A stretch of DNA of 64,000 nucleotides from JBBIPA01 sp963820495. Lineage in GTDB: Bacteria; Chloroflexota; Dehalococcoidia; GIF9; UBA5629. The stretch spans positions 1,178,001 to 1,242,000 of the forward strand of contig CAWGAF010000002.1 in assembly GCA_963820495.1 (NCBI GenBank), given 5' to 3'. Under the pieces are notes generated by a model. That model did no database searches. It was not told the DNA's origin and saw nothing but the letters and a program-made list of their open reading frames with translations. Each line of letters begins with the position of its first letter. Within the stretch, counting starts at the first letter, position 1. A program made the position numbers and the translations under genes. Below are positions 35,317 to 43,996 of the stretch, piece by piece.

Positions 35317-36540
35317 TTAGGCTTGCATGTTTAATGACTCTTCAAATGACTCTAGCGTAGGTTGGATGGTAATGGGTTTTACAATGTTATTTACTAATTC
35401 CTGCGTTCTCGGTCCAGCGCCGGTGATAAGAGCAACTGTAACCTCTTTTCTACTAATGGCGCCTGAAATTACCAGCCTTTTTAAGGTACCTATCACTACC
35501 CCTCCAGTTGCTTCAGTGAATATACCCTCAGTTTGAGCCAGTAATTCCATTCCTTCGATTGCTTCTTCGTCAAGAACAGCGAGGGCGCCACCACCAGATT
35601 GTCTGGCTACTATTAATGCATAATAACCGTCAGCCGGGTTTCCGATAGCTATTGATTTTGCGATGGTATCTGGCTTGACGGGATGGATATGGAGAGTTCC
35701 CGCATTAAACGAATTAACTATAGGTGAGGCACCAGCAGCTTGGGCTATGTACATATGAGTATTGACTGGTTCTATCAGGCCAAGCATTGCTAGCTCATCC
35801 AGTCCCTTCCATATTCTAGTAAACAAAAGCCCAGATGCAGCAGGCGCTACCACGCAATCGGGTGCACGCCACCCCAATTGCTCTGCTATTTCGTAGCCTA
35901 AAGTTTTACTACCTTCAGCGTAGTACGGTCGCAAATTAATGTTAATGAATCCCCAATTATATCTTTTTGTAAGTTTGCTGCAAAGGCGATTTACATCATC
36001 ATAACTTCCTTCAACCTTAATCAAAACAGGATTGTAGATTGCTATTCCTATTAGCTTACCCGATTCTAGATTAGATGGAACAAAAACATAGGCTTTCAGG
36101 TTAGCTTTTGCCGAATGAGCTGCTACGCTGGCAGCAAGGTTACCTGTTGAGGCACAGGCTATTGTATCAAATCCATACTCCAGTGCCTTGGTAACGGCAA
36201 CTGAGACCGGTCTATCTTTGAAAGAGTAAGTTGGGTTCAAGCAATCATTCTTAATATATAGGTGGTCTAGTCCCAGTTTACGGCCTAAATTATCCGCCTT
36301 AACCAGTGGAGTAAAGCCGGTACCAATATCAACCTCTTTGCTTTCGACTGGAAGGAAATCGCGATAGCGCCACATGCTAAGCGGTCCGCTAGCAATCTTT
36401 TCCCTGTTGACTGCGCGAGCCAGAGCCTTGTAGTCATAACTGACCTCCAGTGGACTAAAGCAAAAATCGCAGACGTTAAGAGGCTGCAGGGAATACTCTT
36501 GTCCGCATTTCCTGCAGCGCAAAACCCTGGCGTAAGACAA
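35317..36540 (-). CDS. thrC: Threonine synthase
   Basis: 407 residues from a TTG at 36540. An N-terminal zinc ribbon has Cys 9, 12, 24 and 27. PLP-dependent core: NPTYSFKDRPVSVAV with the PLP Lys near 108, and CASTGNLAASVAAHSAKA. It makes threonine from O-phosphohomoserine. A perfect 8-bp hairpin (36555-36573) lies in the leader right before the ribosome site. The DUF2318 lipoprotein gene is 135 bases upstream on the same strand. Confidence 0.92.
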   Translation of the reverse strand: MSYARVLRCRKCGQEYSLQPLNVCDFCFSPLEVSYDYKALARAVNREKIASGPLSMWRYRDFLPVESKEVDIGTGFTPLVKADNLGRKLGLDHLYIKNDCLNPTYSFKDRPVSVAVTKALEYGFDTIACASTGNLAASVAAHSAKANLKAYVFVPSNLESGKLIGIAIYNPVLIKVEGSYDDVNRLCSKLTKRYNWGFININLRPYYAEGSKTLGYEIAEQLGWRAPDCVVAPAASGLLFTRIWKGLDELAMLGLIEPVNTHMYIAQAAGASPIVNSFNAGTLHIHPVKPDTIAKSIAIGNPADGYYALIVARQSGGGALAVLDEEAIEGMELLAQTEGIFTEATGGVVIGTLKRLVISGAISRKEVTVALITGAGPRTQELVNNIVKPITIQPTLESFEESLNMQA

Positions 36541-36554
36541 ATTTCCACCTTCCT

Positions 36555-36573
36555 CTGGTATCGCTGATACCAG
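36555..36573 (-). repeat. 8-bp perfect hairpin in the thrC leader
   Basis: CTGGTATC, loop of three, GATACCAG. It lies 15-33 bases before the thrC start, just ahead of the GGTGG-type ribosome site. It may be an operator or a leader stem. Confidence 0.55.
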
Positions 36574-36675
36574 CCTTCAATATTGGTCTATCTTGTGTAC
36601 GTTATAAATTTAATTTCGAAAAATTGGATGATTTGGTTTTGCACTATTCAATTTGTTTTTTTTCATCACCTAATG

Positions 36676-37248
36676 TTATCCAGGTTTAATGGTATCTTGG
36701 TATGCACCAGCTAAGTCAGTCTCGCTCATAACAATATTGCCATTAACGATCTTGTATTGGACTGCTGCCTTGGGATAATTAACACAGGCCCCCTGAATTC
36801 CAGCGCCAGTTTTAGCCTTGAAACTAGTAGCACACCTATCGCATACCAAGGTATCGTTATCAAGAGAAAAGCCTATTGATTTACATGGAGGGCAAACATT
36901 TGCTCGAACATAAATTTCTCCATCTAGTACATATGCCATGAAGTTCATAGTGCCACTCTGTGCAACTATCTTAAAATGCGTATTCCAATTGTTCTTTACC
37001 TCGCTTAATGGGATTGATACGGTACTGCCATCCACTTGAGGATCAATCCACTTTGCCTTTATTAGCCCTGATGGCTTTGGATTAGCTAATGGTGTAGGAG
37101 TTGAAGGAACCTCCACCGTAGTGCTAGGGGTTTCTGTTTGTGGCGTTTTTTGAGTTGGTGTTTGTACCATGCCTGCAGGGCCGGAGCAGGCAACGATAAT
37201 CAATATCAACGAGAATACTACTGCTGCTATTGCTATCTTCTTTATCAT
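36676..37248 (-). CDS. DUF2318-type Fe-S lipoprotein
   Basis: 190 residues. Signal peptide with lipobox IVAC and Cys21 as the lipid site, then a Pro/Thr-rich linker (22-60). The folded part resembles DUF2318: CPPC at 119-122, CDRC at 136-139 and Cys155, likely metal or Fe-S ligands. DUF2318 proteins accompany FtsX-type ABC transporters and iron-uptake genes (for example Campylobacter Cj1660 beside Cj1661-1663). Here the same kind of ABC pair lies upstream, in the order permease, ATPase, Cys-rich lipoprotein, this gene. A role in outer-face iron or redox handling is inferred. Confidence 0.75.
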   Translation of the reverse strand: MIKKIAIAAVVFSLILIIVACSGPAGMVQTPTQKTPQTETPSTTVEVPSTPTPLANPKPSGLIKAKWIDPQVDGSTVSIPLSEVKNNWNTHFKIVAQSGTMNFMAYVLDGEIYVRANVCPPCKSIGFSLDNDTLVCDRCATSFKAKTGAGIQGACVNYPKAAVQYKIVNGNIVMSETDLAGAYQDTIKPG

Positions 37249-37359
37249 TTGTTTTTTATGATCCTCCTTCGTAGGATAATTCTTTTATTCTTAGTCCATT
37301 AGATTAATTATTATAGAATCCATTTGTAAACTTAATAGCTCACATGATTCAGGCGTTCT

Positions 37360-37992
37360 TCATCTGCCGCAGCAACCACCGGATCTGATGTTGTATTGTG
37401 TAGGGTTTTGTGTTGAAAGTTGTGTTGTAGGGTTACAACAACTCGAACCATTGGTAGAACTACTCGTCTGGGTAGGCCCACAGCAACTAGAAGTCGTTGT
37501 ATTTGGCTGGCTATTGCTACTACTCGTCAGGGCCACACTGTCTTGATCAGCTATGGTAAAGTTCCCATCTAGGTCGCCGAATGTGACACTATAGTTTCCT
37601 GGCTTATCCTTGTATACAATAAAATTAATTCTATGGGTTGTACCAAGGGGAATGGTTAAAGTTTTAACTGCCTCTGTTGCGTTATTAATTCTCAGTTCAG
37701 CTGGGTAATTCTCCCCATTACTACTGGAGTTTATTATGTCAGCACTTATATTTACCGGCTGCCCCTTACTAGCTTTGGGTGGGCTAATTGCTAAACTTAG
37801 TACTTTGAACGACGATTGCACTGACGGCTGCGCAAGAATGGGCTTCTGATTGAGTGTAAATTCTGTGGTTGGGGTAACACTACACGCAACTGACGAAGCT
37901 ATGAGCACAAACAGTAACAATATCGATAATGTAATAGCAATTGACTTAGTTGTTCTAACTAATTTTAGCCAGGATATAATTTTCTTTAACAT
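37360..37992 (-). CDS. Lipoprotein with Ig-like domain and triple CC tail
   Basis: 210 residues. N-terminal helix and lipobox SVAC with Cys37. A central Ig/CARDB-like domain (about 65-150; PPKASKGQPVNISADIINSS). The Ser/Thr/Asn-rich tail holds three Cys-Cys pairs at 170-171, 185-186 and 207-208, ending GGCCGR. Adjacent Cys pairs are typical metal binders. It overlaps the ABC ATPase gene by 7 bases, so it is translated with it and probably works with the transporter as a periplasmic-face metal or substrate binder. No named family is recognised. Confidence 0.7.
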   Translation of the reverse strand: MLKKIISWLKLVRTTKSIAITLSILLLFVLIASSVACSVTPTTEFTLNQKPILAQPSVQSSFKVLSLAISPPKASKGQPVNISADIINSSSNGENYPAELRINNATEAVKTLTIPLGTTHRINFIVYKDKPGNYSVTFGDLDGNFTIADQDSVALTSSSNSQPNTTTSSCCGPTQTSSSTNGSSCCNPTTQLSTQNPTQYNIRSGGCCGR

Positions 37993-38669
37993 TGATTTCC
38001 TCCTTTATTAATCCTGTCCACAATTTGACCATCCCGAAGTAAGATGGCCTCTTTCGCATGTTTGGCTACTTCCGGAGCATGAGTAACCATAACGATACTA
38101 TGTCCTTCTTTATTTAATTGATCGAATAAGCTTAGTATTTCACCTCCTGTTTTTTGGTCCATATTGCCTGTTGGCTCATCTGCCAGAATGAGTTCCGGAT
38201 TATTAACCAGAGCTCTAGCAATCGCTACCCTTTGCTGTTCTCCACCGCTCAACTGGCTGGGTTTATGTTCAGCTCTCTTTTCTAGCCCCACCTTTTTTAA
38301 CATTTCCAGCGCCTTTTCTTCTCCACTATCTGCATCACAAAACGTTAAAGGTAGCAGTACATTCTCCAAAGCGCTTAGAGACGCCAGCAAATGATATTGC
38401 TGAAAAACATAGGCAATTTTGCCCCTTCTAATATCAACCAGATCATTTTCACTCAAATTATCTATCCGATTCCCGTCTAGACGTACTTCACCATTAGAAA
38501 GTTTGTCAAGACCACCTATAATATTCAGCAAAGTGGATTTTCCGCTTCCAGAAGGTCCCATTACTGCAATGAAACCGCCATCATTTACTTTAAGGGAAAC
38601 ATCGTCCAGAGCAACTACCCTGTTTGTTCTCTCACCATAAATCCTTGATGCATTTATTACTTCTAACAT
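37986..38669 (-). CDS. ABC transporter ATPase, MacB/LolD type
   Basis: 227 residues. Walker A GPSGSGKSTLLNII near 39-52, signature LSGGEQQRVAIARALVNNP near 139-157, Walker B LILADEPTGNMD, H-loop THAPEV. This grouping belongs to the LolD/MacB/FtsE class working with FtsX-fold permeases, which act by mechanotransmission rather than classic transport. The permease gene lies 21 bases upstream on the same strand. Confidence 0.92.
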   Translation of the reverse strand: MLEVINASRIYGERTNRVVALDDVSLKVNDGGFIAVMGPSGSGKSTLLNIIGGLDKLSNGEVRLDGNRIDNLSENDLVDIRRGKIAYVFQQYHLLASLSALENVLLPLTFCDADSGEEKALEMLKKVGLEKRAEHKPSQLSGGEQQRVAIARALVNNPELILADEPTGNMDQKTGGEILSLFDQLNKEGHSIVMVTHAPEVAKHAKEAILLRDGQIVDRINKGGNQC

Positions 38670-38690
38670 TTTTATATTTATGTACCCCCT

Positions 38691-39881
38691 TCACAAAGAT
38701 CTAAAAGAATCAGCAACTCTAATTCTGGTGGCACGGAACGCTGGGTATACCGTAGCTACAACGGCAACGAAAATGGCGAGGGCCAGCGCTACAGGGAAGT
38801 ACTGTGGAACATAGGTAACAGCCGTACCTTCCAGAAGTAGTGGACCAATTACATATGCTAGCAATGTTCCCACTATGTATCCCAAAATACCTCCGATGAT
38901 TCCGATAATAATAGCCTCATAAATGAAGATTTTTACTATCTGATTGCGAGATGCGCCAACTGCTCGCATAATTCCTATATCCTTTATCCGCTCGTTCACT
39001 GAGGACATCATTGTATTTACAACTGCAAACAAACCCACAATAAGTGTGATTCCTGCTAAAGCCATCATAAATCTGTTAATCTTCTCCAACATACCCATCT
39101 CACTAGCAGCTACTTGTTTTACGGCTACTGCACGAATTCCCGGGATGTCCTTATTTAAAGCATCGGCAATAATTTCCACAGGACAAGCATTGCACAGAGC
39201 CCGAATATCTATGGAATTAACTAGGCCCTCTTTATTAAATGCCTTTTGCAGTGTATCAATAGGAACAAACACTTGATAATCGTCATTTGATCCTGTCTCG
39301 TCAATAATTCCTGTGACAGTGAGTTCACTATCATTAATAGAAATTTTCTTTCCTGGGCTTATTGCCAATAGCTCTGCCGCTACTGATCCGACAAGAGCTT
39401 CGTTATCTTTTTGTAGGTATTCCCCCTCTCGAATTTTCCACCAAGTCTTGATCTTGGCCTCCTCCCCCGGATCTATCCCCACCACCATCACTGAAGCTCC
39501 TTCAATCTTGGTATTAATGAATAGCTTTGGAGCTACAGTAGCAATGTTGCCCTCATCCTCAATGCCTAATTTCATCCTAATCTCATTGTCAGCTATTTTT
39601 CTCATTTGAGGTATCTTGTCCGCAGAAATGTAATTTTCTCCTACTGTTAGAGTTCCCAGATTTACGTCGCCCAATTTCATGGTCAAATTGCTTATTGCAG
39701 GTACCACCGTTAGGTTAGGTCCGTACTTCTCCAATTGTTGAGTAATTCTCTCCTGCCCAGCAAGGGCAATGGTCAAAATGCCAACCACAGTCATTGTACC
39801 TATAACCACTCCAATCGCAGCATAGAGTACGCGCTTTTTTCTGTGTACGACATCTTTGGCAACCAGTCGATACAGTTTCAT
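38691..39881 (-). CDS. FtsX/MacB-type ABC permease
   Basis: 396 residues. N-terminal transmembrane helix about 18-42, a large outside MacB-PCD-like domain (to about 270), then three helices near 277-300, 322-345 and 362-385 with GASRNQIVKIFIYEAIIIGIIGGILG at the transmission-helix zone. It pairs with the ATPase. Downstream of metB by 16 bases, so the two likely share a transcript. The cargo may be metal or a lipoprotein; the DUF2318 and Cys-rich lipoproteins are the obvious partners. Confidence 0.88.
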   Translation of the reverse strand: MKLYRLVAKDVVHRKKRVLYAAIGVVIGTMTVVGILTIALAGQERITQQLEKYGPNLTVVPAISNLTMKLGDVNLGTLTVGENYISADKIPQMRKIADNEIRMKLGIEDEGNIATVAPKLFINTKIEGASVMVVGIDPGEEAKIKTWWKIREGEYLQKDNEALVGSVAAELLAISPGKKISINDSELTVTGIIDETGSNDDYQVFVPIDTLQKAFNKEGLVNSIDIRALCNACPVEIIADALNKDIPGIRAVAVKQVAASEMGMLEKINRFMMALAGITLIVGLFAVVNTMMSSVNERIKDIGIMRAVGASRNQIVKIFIYEAIIIGIIGGILGYIVGTLLAYVIGPLLLEGTAVTYVPQYFPVALALAIFVAVVATVYPAFRATRIRVADSFRSL

Positions 39882-39897
39882 TAATAATATAACCTCC

Positions 39898-41040
39898 TTA
39901 TAGCGATTTAAGTGCTTGCTCTAAGTCCTCAATTAAATCTTCGATATTTTCCAGTCCCACCGATAACCTGATTAGGTCATCGGTGACCCCTATTTTCTTT
40001 CTATAAACTTCTGGCATTGAGGCATGACTCATGGTAGCGGGATGTTCGACAAGGGAGGTCACACCACCAAGCGATTCTGCCAGAGAGAAAACCTGTAATT
40101 TTTTAAGAAAAATATTGACACTTTTAAGACCACCCTTTATTTCAAAAGATACCATCCCGCCGAATCCTTTCATCTGCCTTTTGGCAATTTCATGTCCAGG
40201 GTGTGATTTCAAACCGGGGTAGAATACCTTCTTAACTGTATTTTGCTTCGTAAGGTAATTTGCTATCGACATAGCATTTTCCTGGTGTTGCTTCATTCTC
40301 ACAGGTAGAGTCGCAATCCCCCTTAGCGCCAGCCAGCAGTCAAAAGGAGAAGCACAAGTACCCATAGCATTGAGAAGAAACTGAACCCTTTGGGTCAATT
40401 CATCACTGGTAGTTACTACGGCACCCCCAACAACATCACAATGTCCGTTGAGATATTTAGTTGTGGAATGGACAACTAGGTCAATGCCGTATTCAATGGG
40501 TTTTAAAAAATATGGAGTGGCGAAGGTGTTATCAATTACAGTTATCAAGTTATATTTCTTAGCGATATCGACAACCATCTCAATATCAATAATATTCAAC
40601 AGTGGATTAGAAGGAGTCTCCAACCATAGCATTCTGGTATTGTGTCTAATTGCTTCCTCAATCCTCTTTCTGTTATTCATCCTCACGAAAGTGAATTCCA
40701 GCCCAAAGTCACTCATCACACTATCAAATAATCTGTAAGTGCCCCCATAAACATCATCTGTCGATATAACGTGGTCTCCAGCCTTGAGTAAGTGTATGAT
40801 AGTAGCTTCTGCAGCCATACCGGTAGCAAAAGCAAATCCTGCTTTTCCTCCCTCGAGTAGGGCAATGGTATCCTCCAGGACTTTCCTAGTAGGGTTTGCT
40901 GTTCGGGAGTAGTCATAACCTCTGGTTTTACCTATGTCCTCGAATACAAACGTCGACGTTTGATATATAGGAACCGATATGGCGCCGCATTTACTGTCTG
41001 GTCTATCTCCAGCATGAATTGCTATTGTTTCAAATTTCAT
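39898..41040 (-). CDS. metB: Cystathionine gamma-synthase/lyase family enzyme
   Basis: 380 residues. PLP Lys in VVHSTTKYLNGHCDVVGG; SRTANPTRKVLEDTIALLEGG near 45-65. The Cys/Met-metabolism PLP family includes MetB, MetC, CGL and O-acetylhomoserine sulfhydrylase. Sequence alone does not settle which; MetB is the best guess. A palindrome GTGATATATCAC at 41060-41071 and a GTATAC at 41072-41077 lie in its leader. The gene is followed by the ABC permease. Confidence 0.88.
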   Translation of the reverse strand: MKFETIAIHAGDRPDSKCGAISVPIYQTSTFVFEDIGKTRGYDYSRTANPTRKVLEDTIALLEGGKAGFAFATGMAAEATIIHLLKAGDHVISTDDVYGGTYRLFDSVMSDFGLEFTFVRMNNRKRIEEAIRHNTRMLWLETPSNPLLNIIDIEMVVDIAKKYNLITVIDNTFATPYFLKPIEYGIDLVVHSTTKYLNGHCDVVGGAVVTTSDELTQRVQFLLNAMGTCASPFDCWLALRGIATLPVRMKQHQENAMSIANYLTKQNTVKKVFYPGLKSHPGHEIAKRQMKGFGGMVSFEIKGGLKSVNIFLKKLQVFSLAESLGGVTSLVEHPATMSHASMPEVYRKKIGVTDDLIRLSVGLENIEDLIEDLEQALKSL

Positions 41041-41364
41041 ATCCCCTATCCTTTAATGAGTGATATATCACGTATACAAATTATGGATAGCCCAAATACT
41101 CTCTTTTTATTCGAACTATTATGATTATATTAGTAAACTTTATAGTTAAAATTTTAAGTCATCAGTATGGAGGAATTATGTAGAATCGATGACAATATTG
41201 TGTGATTTATTAATATGTCTATACTTTGACTATTATTGCCACAAAATATGTGGTGTCCCTGACCTTCCACTCTTCATTTAGTTAAAAAATTTACTTACGC
41301 CTATACTTTTTCAAAACTATTAACGTAATCTCCCATTTACCTACATGTAGTGATTCATCAATAC
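41041..41364. promoter_or_regulatory. metB leader and cysK-metB spacer
   Basis: About 324 bases. A perfect 12-base palindrome (41060-41071) and a GTATAC (41072-41077) lie close to the metB start. GTATAC also occurs twice in the Rrf2 promoter, which hints at an operator but could be chance in AT-rich DNA. No open reading frame looks real. Confidence 0.45.
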
Positions 41365-42378
41365 CTAGACAACAGGTGTAAAAGAGTTTTGTTCTTGGAA
41401 CAGCCAGGTGGATAGATATCGCTCTCCAGTATCAGGTAATATGACCACTATTAGCTTCCCTTCGTTTTCAGGACGATTGGCTATCTCCAAGGCTGCCCAG
41501 GTTGCCGCTCCTGAAGATATGCCCGCCAGTATCCCCTCCTCTTTAGCTAATCTCCTCGCTGTTATCCCAGCATCTTCATTAGTAACTTTTATAATTTCAT
41601 CAATCAAGTCTAATCTCACAACAGCAGGGATGAATCCGGCACCGATACCTTGGATCTTGTGTGGTCCCGGCTTACCCCCAGAAAGAACTGGCGAGGCAAT
41701 GGGCTCCACAGCAACTGCCTTGAATTCGGGTTTCCTTTTCTTTAATACCTCAGCTACACCGGTAATTGTTCCTCCAGTTCCAACTCCTGATACCAGAATA
41801 TCTATTTTACCTTCAGTATCCCTCCAAATTTCCTCGGCTGTGGTCAACCGGTGTACCTCAGGATTTGCAGGGTTTTTAAATTGTTGTGGTATAAAGTAGT
41901 TGGTATTTTCTGCGACTAGTTGTTCAGCCTTTCTAACTGCCCCGGTCATTCCTTCTGCTCCAGGAGTTAATATCAATTCTGCACCAAGAATAGAAAAGAG
42001 TTGTCTTCTCTCTAAGGACATGGTATCAGGCATGGTGAGAATGAGTTTATACCCCCTGGCAGCGCAGACAAAAGCTAGTGCAATGCCAGTATTACCACTG
42101 GTAGGTTCTACAATCACGGTATCTTTCTTAATTAATCCTTTCTCCTCAGCGTCAATAATCATGGCTACACCTATTCTGTCTTTCACACTTCCCAAAGGGT
42201 TAAAAGATTCAAGTTTTGCCACTACATCTCCAACTACTCCCTCCGTCATTCGGTTTAATCTTACCAAGGGAGTATTTCCGATTAACTCGGTAGAGTCTTT
42301 GGCTATACCTCTGGTCAACTTGGGTATCTCTATTGTTTTATATCGGAGTTTTTCTACTTTTTGACTAATTTCAGTCAT
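41365..42378 (-). CDS. cysK: Cysteine synthase A
   Basis: 337 residues. PLP Lys66 in FNPLGSVKDRIG; GNTPLVRLN near 34-42; EPTSGNTGIALAF near 91-103; GTGGTITGVAEVL. It has about 25 N-terminal residues more than E. coli CysK. It makes cysteine from O-acetylserine and sulfide. The Rrf2-family regulator gene is 43 bases upstream on the same strand. In Firmicutes, an Rrf2 repressor (CymR) works with CysK, so this pairing suggests a sulfur sensor. Confidence 0.94.
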   Translation of the reverse strand: MTEISQKVEKLRYKTIEIPKLTRGIAKDSTELIGNTPLVRLNRMTEGVVGDVVAKLESFNPLGSVKDRIGVAMIIDAEEKGLIKKDTVIVEPTSGNTGIALAFVCAARGYKLILTMPDTMSLERRQLFSILGAELILTPGAEGMTGAVRKAEQLVAENTNYFIPQQFKNPANPEVHRLTTAEEIWRDTEGKIDILVSGVGTGGTITGVAEVLKKRKPEFKAVAVEPIASPVLSGGKPGPHKIQGIGAGFIPAVVRLDLIDEIIKVTNEDAGITARRLAKEEGILAGISSGAATWAALEIANRPENEGKLIVVILPDTGERYLSTWLFQEQNSFTPVV

Positions 42379-42421
42379 TTGGTTTTCCCCTTATAAAAAT
42401 CATAAAGTTGGTTTAGATGCT

Positions 42422-42865
42422 TTATATATAATACATCGCTTCTGTGGTTTGCTCTTTCACTTTCTGCCGCACAACCAAATCCTGTAATGTTATTGACGTT
42501 AAAACTTCACTGGTTACTTTTGCCAATTCACACCAGACATCACGAGTAGCACACTTTTGTGACCGATCGCACATTGCAGGATCATCAACACATCCAACGG
42601 GCGCAATCGAACCTAAAAGTACCCCTATCACCTCGCTAAGCTTTATTTCCTCAGGCGGCTTAGCTAGCCAGACACCACCGTGTGCACCTCGCATACTCCG
42701 TACTAATCCGGCGGCTATCAATGGCCTCATTAAATGCTCCAAATATTGAAGCGAAACTTCCTGGTTTCGGGCTATGTCTTTCAATTGTACTGGCCCCTGT
42801 CCCCAGCGAATAGCTAGATCCAAAAGTGCCCTCGTTCCATACCTTCCTCTCGTTGAAATCTTCAT
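42422..42865 (-). CDS. Rrf2-family transcriptional regulator, IscR/CymR-like
   Basis: 147 residues. Winged helix-turn-helix in the first 80 residues (MKISTRGRYGTRALLDLA ... VSLQYLEHLMRPLIAAGLVRS). The Cys region has Cys92, Cys99 and Cys105, close to the IscR ligands 92, 98 and 104, but the His ligand position reads Arg108 (KCATRDVW); Cys112 follows. It may bind a labile or different Fe-S cluster, or sense cysteine like CymR. It heads an operon with cysK. A consensus promoter with repeated elements precedes it. Confidence 0.88.
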   Translation of the reverse strand: MKISTRGRYGTRALLDLAIRWGQGPVQLKDIARNQEVSLQYLEHLMRPLIAAGLVRSMRGAHGGVWLAKPPEEIKLSEVIGVLLGSIAPVGCVDDPAMCDRSQKCATRDVWCELAKVTSEVLTSITLQDLVVRQKVKEQTTEAMYYI

Positions 42866-42900
42866 TCAAACCTCTATAAGTATACTAATAATGTCAACAA

Positions 42901-42929
42901 AGTATACAATATTATTTCGTAAGTGTCAA
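42901..42929 (-). promoter_or_regulatory. Rrf2-cysK promoter with repeated operator-like motif
   Basis: TTGACA (42929-42924), 17 bases, TATACT (42906-42901). A second TTGACA (42897-42892) and TATACT (42884-42879) follow downstream. GTATAC occurs at 42880-42885 and 42902-42907. The doubled unit suggests autoregulation by the Rrf2 protein. Confidence 0.7.
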
Positions 42930-43108
42930 GTTTTTGTCAAGCCTCATGGGGAAACTTTCTTGAGAAGTAGTAAAACAATATATTATTAAGAAACTGAAGG
43001 AATATTTTCAGACCGGTACGTTGCAGTATGATGAAATTAAAAGTTGATGATTAAAAAGAAAAACTGGCTGTGTCTTTTACGAATATGAGATTGAAAATAG
43101 ATAACAAG

Positions 43109-43375
43109 CTATCTACCCACGCGTCTCACTTCGAATACTACTGGATTGGTTGGGTCAGGGCAGGCAACAATTGCCTTTTCTGTGTCTTCTTCCCATGGGA
43201 AATAACCATAAAATTGTAGTGTAGAAACAGAAGAAAAGATAGTATAAAATACCCCAGAGCACATGCCTGGCTGCGTTTTATCTCCTATTAAAACTCATCC
43301 TCTACCCTGTGCCCAGCAGCACAAGTCCTTTTCTGAGATATGATCTTGGCTATTACATTGATATGTCTCAGCCAT
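43109..43375 (-). pseudogene. TIGR04076-like gene with in-frame UGA (88 codons)
   Basis: ATG at 43375 with GAGG 7 bases ahead; in-frame UGA at 43297-43295 (codon 27); frame then continues to TAG at 43109. The downstream part (VLIGDKTQPGMC ... FYGYFPWEED ... VACPDPTNPVVFEVRRVG) matches the pattern I recall for the TIGR04076 family, a small uncharacterised family with conserved FPWE and ACPD motifs. So the UGA is either a nonsense mutation or a recoded selenocysteine. A 6-bp hairpin (GTTTTA/TAAAAC, 8-base loop) starts directly after the UGA but is weak and close. A shorter ORF from 43264 is an alternative. I prefer pseudogene. Confidence 0.55.
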
Positions 43376-43506
43376 GATTCTACCTCAAAAGCTCTTTTAT
43401 CCTGAATTTGCCCCTCTGTTTAACTAAAAAATCTAATACTGACGATCAAGGTAGCTATTAGGCAATTTCTTGAGATATTTTGCACTTAGCGCACAAGACT
43501 ATCAAC

Positions 43507-43893
43507 TTATTGAATCTCAACCGTTGCTCCAGCCTCTTGAAGCTTCTTTTGAATGTTAGCGGCCTCTTCTTTGTTTACACCTTCCTTAATCGGTTTAGGG
43601 GCACTTTCTACTAAATCCTTAGCTTCTTTCAGGCCTAGCGTTGTTACCTCTCTTACAGCTTTAATGACATTTATTTTGTTCTCACCAACCGCCTTGAGAA
43701 TTACTGTGAATTCCGTTTTTTCCTCTGCTGCCGCTGAAGCATTTGCTGAAGCTGCAGCACCTGCTATTGGCGCAGCAACTGCTACTGGTGCAGCACTTAC
43801 ACCAAATTCCTCCTCTAACGCCTTTACCAACTCAGCTAATTCCAGAACTGTCATGTTCTTAATTGCAGCCAAAATCTCTTCTTTTGTTGCCAT
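43507..43893 (-). CDS. rplL: Ribosomal protein L7/L12
   Basis: 128 residues. N-terminal dimerisation helix, an Ala/Pro-rich hinge (AAPVAVAAPIAGAAASANASAA near 34-55), and the conserved C-terminal domain ending KKLQEAGATVEIQ, with GLKEAKDLVESAPKPIKEG. It forms the ribosomal stalk that recruits translation factors. It is the last gene of the tRNA-tuf-rpl transcript. An AAGGAGG-type site precedes the ATG. Confidence 0.96.
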   Translation of the reverse strand: MATKEEILAAIKNMTVLELAELVKALEEEFGVSAAPVAVAAPIAGAAASANASAAAEEKTEFTVILKAVGENKINVIKAVREVTTLGLKEAKDLVESAPKPIKEGVNKEEAANIQKKLQEAGATVEIQ

Positions 43894-43996
43894 TTAATTT
43901 TTCCTCCTTGAGACAATTTATATTTATAGCTTGAAATGCTTTCAATATTCCCGCCTTTTTGTTTTACCTAGAACCAAATCGATTATTCCGTTTACC

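Noticed and set aside
43113..43264. Shorter ORF from ATG 43264 as a normal small gene
   Set aside because: It would lack the N-terminal part of the TIGR04076-like domain, and its ribosome site is poor; the longer UGA-containing frame explains more.
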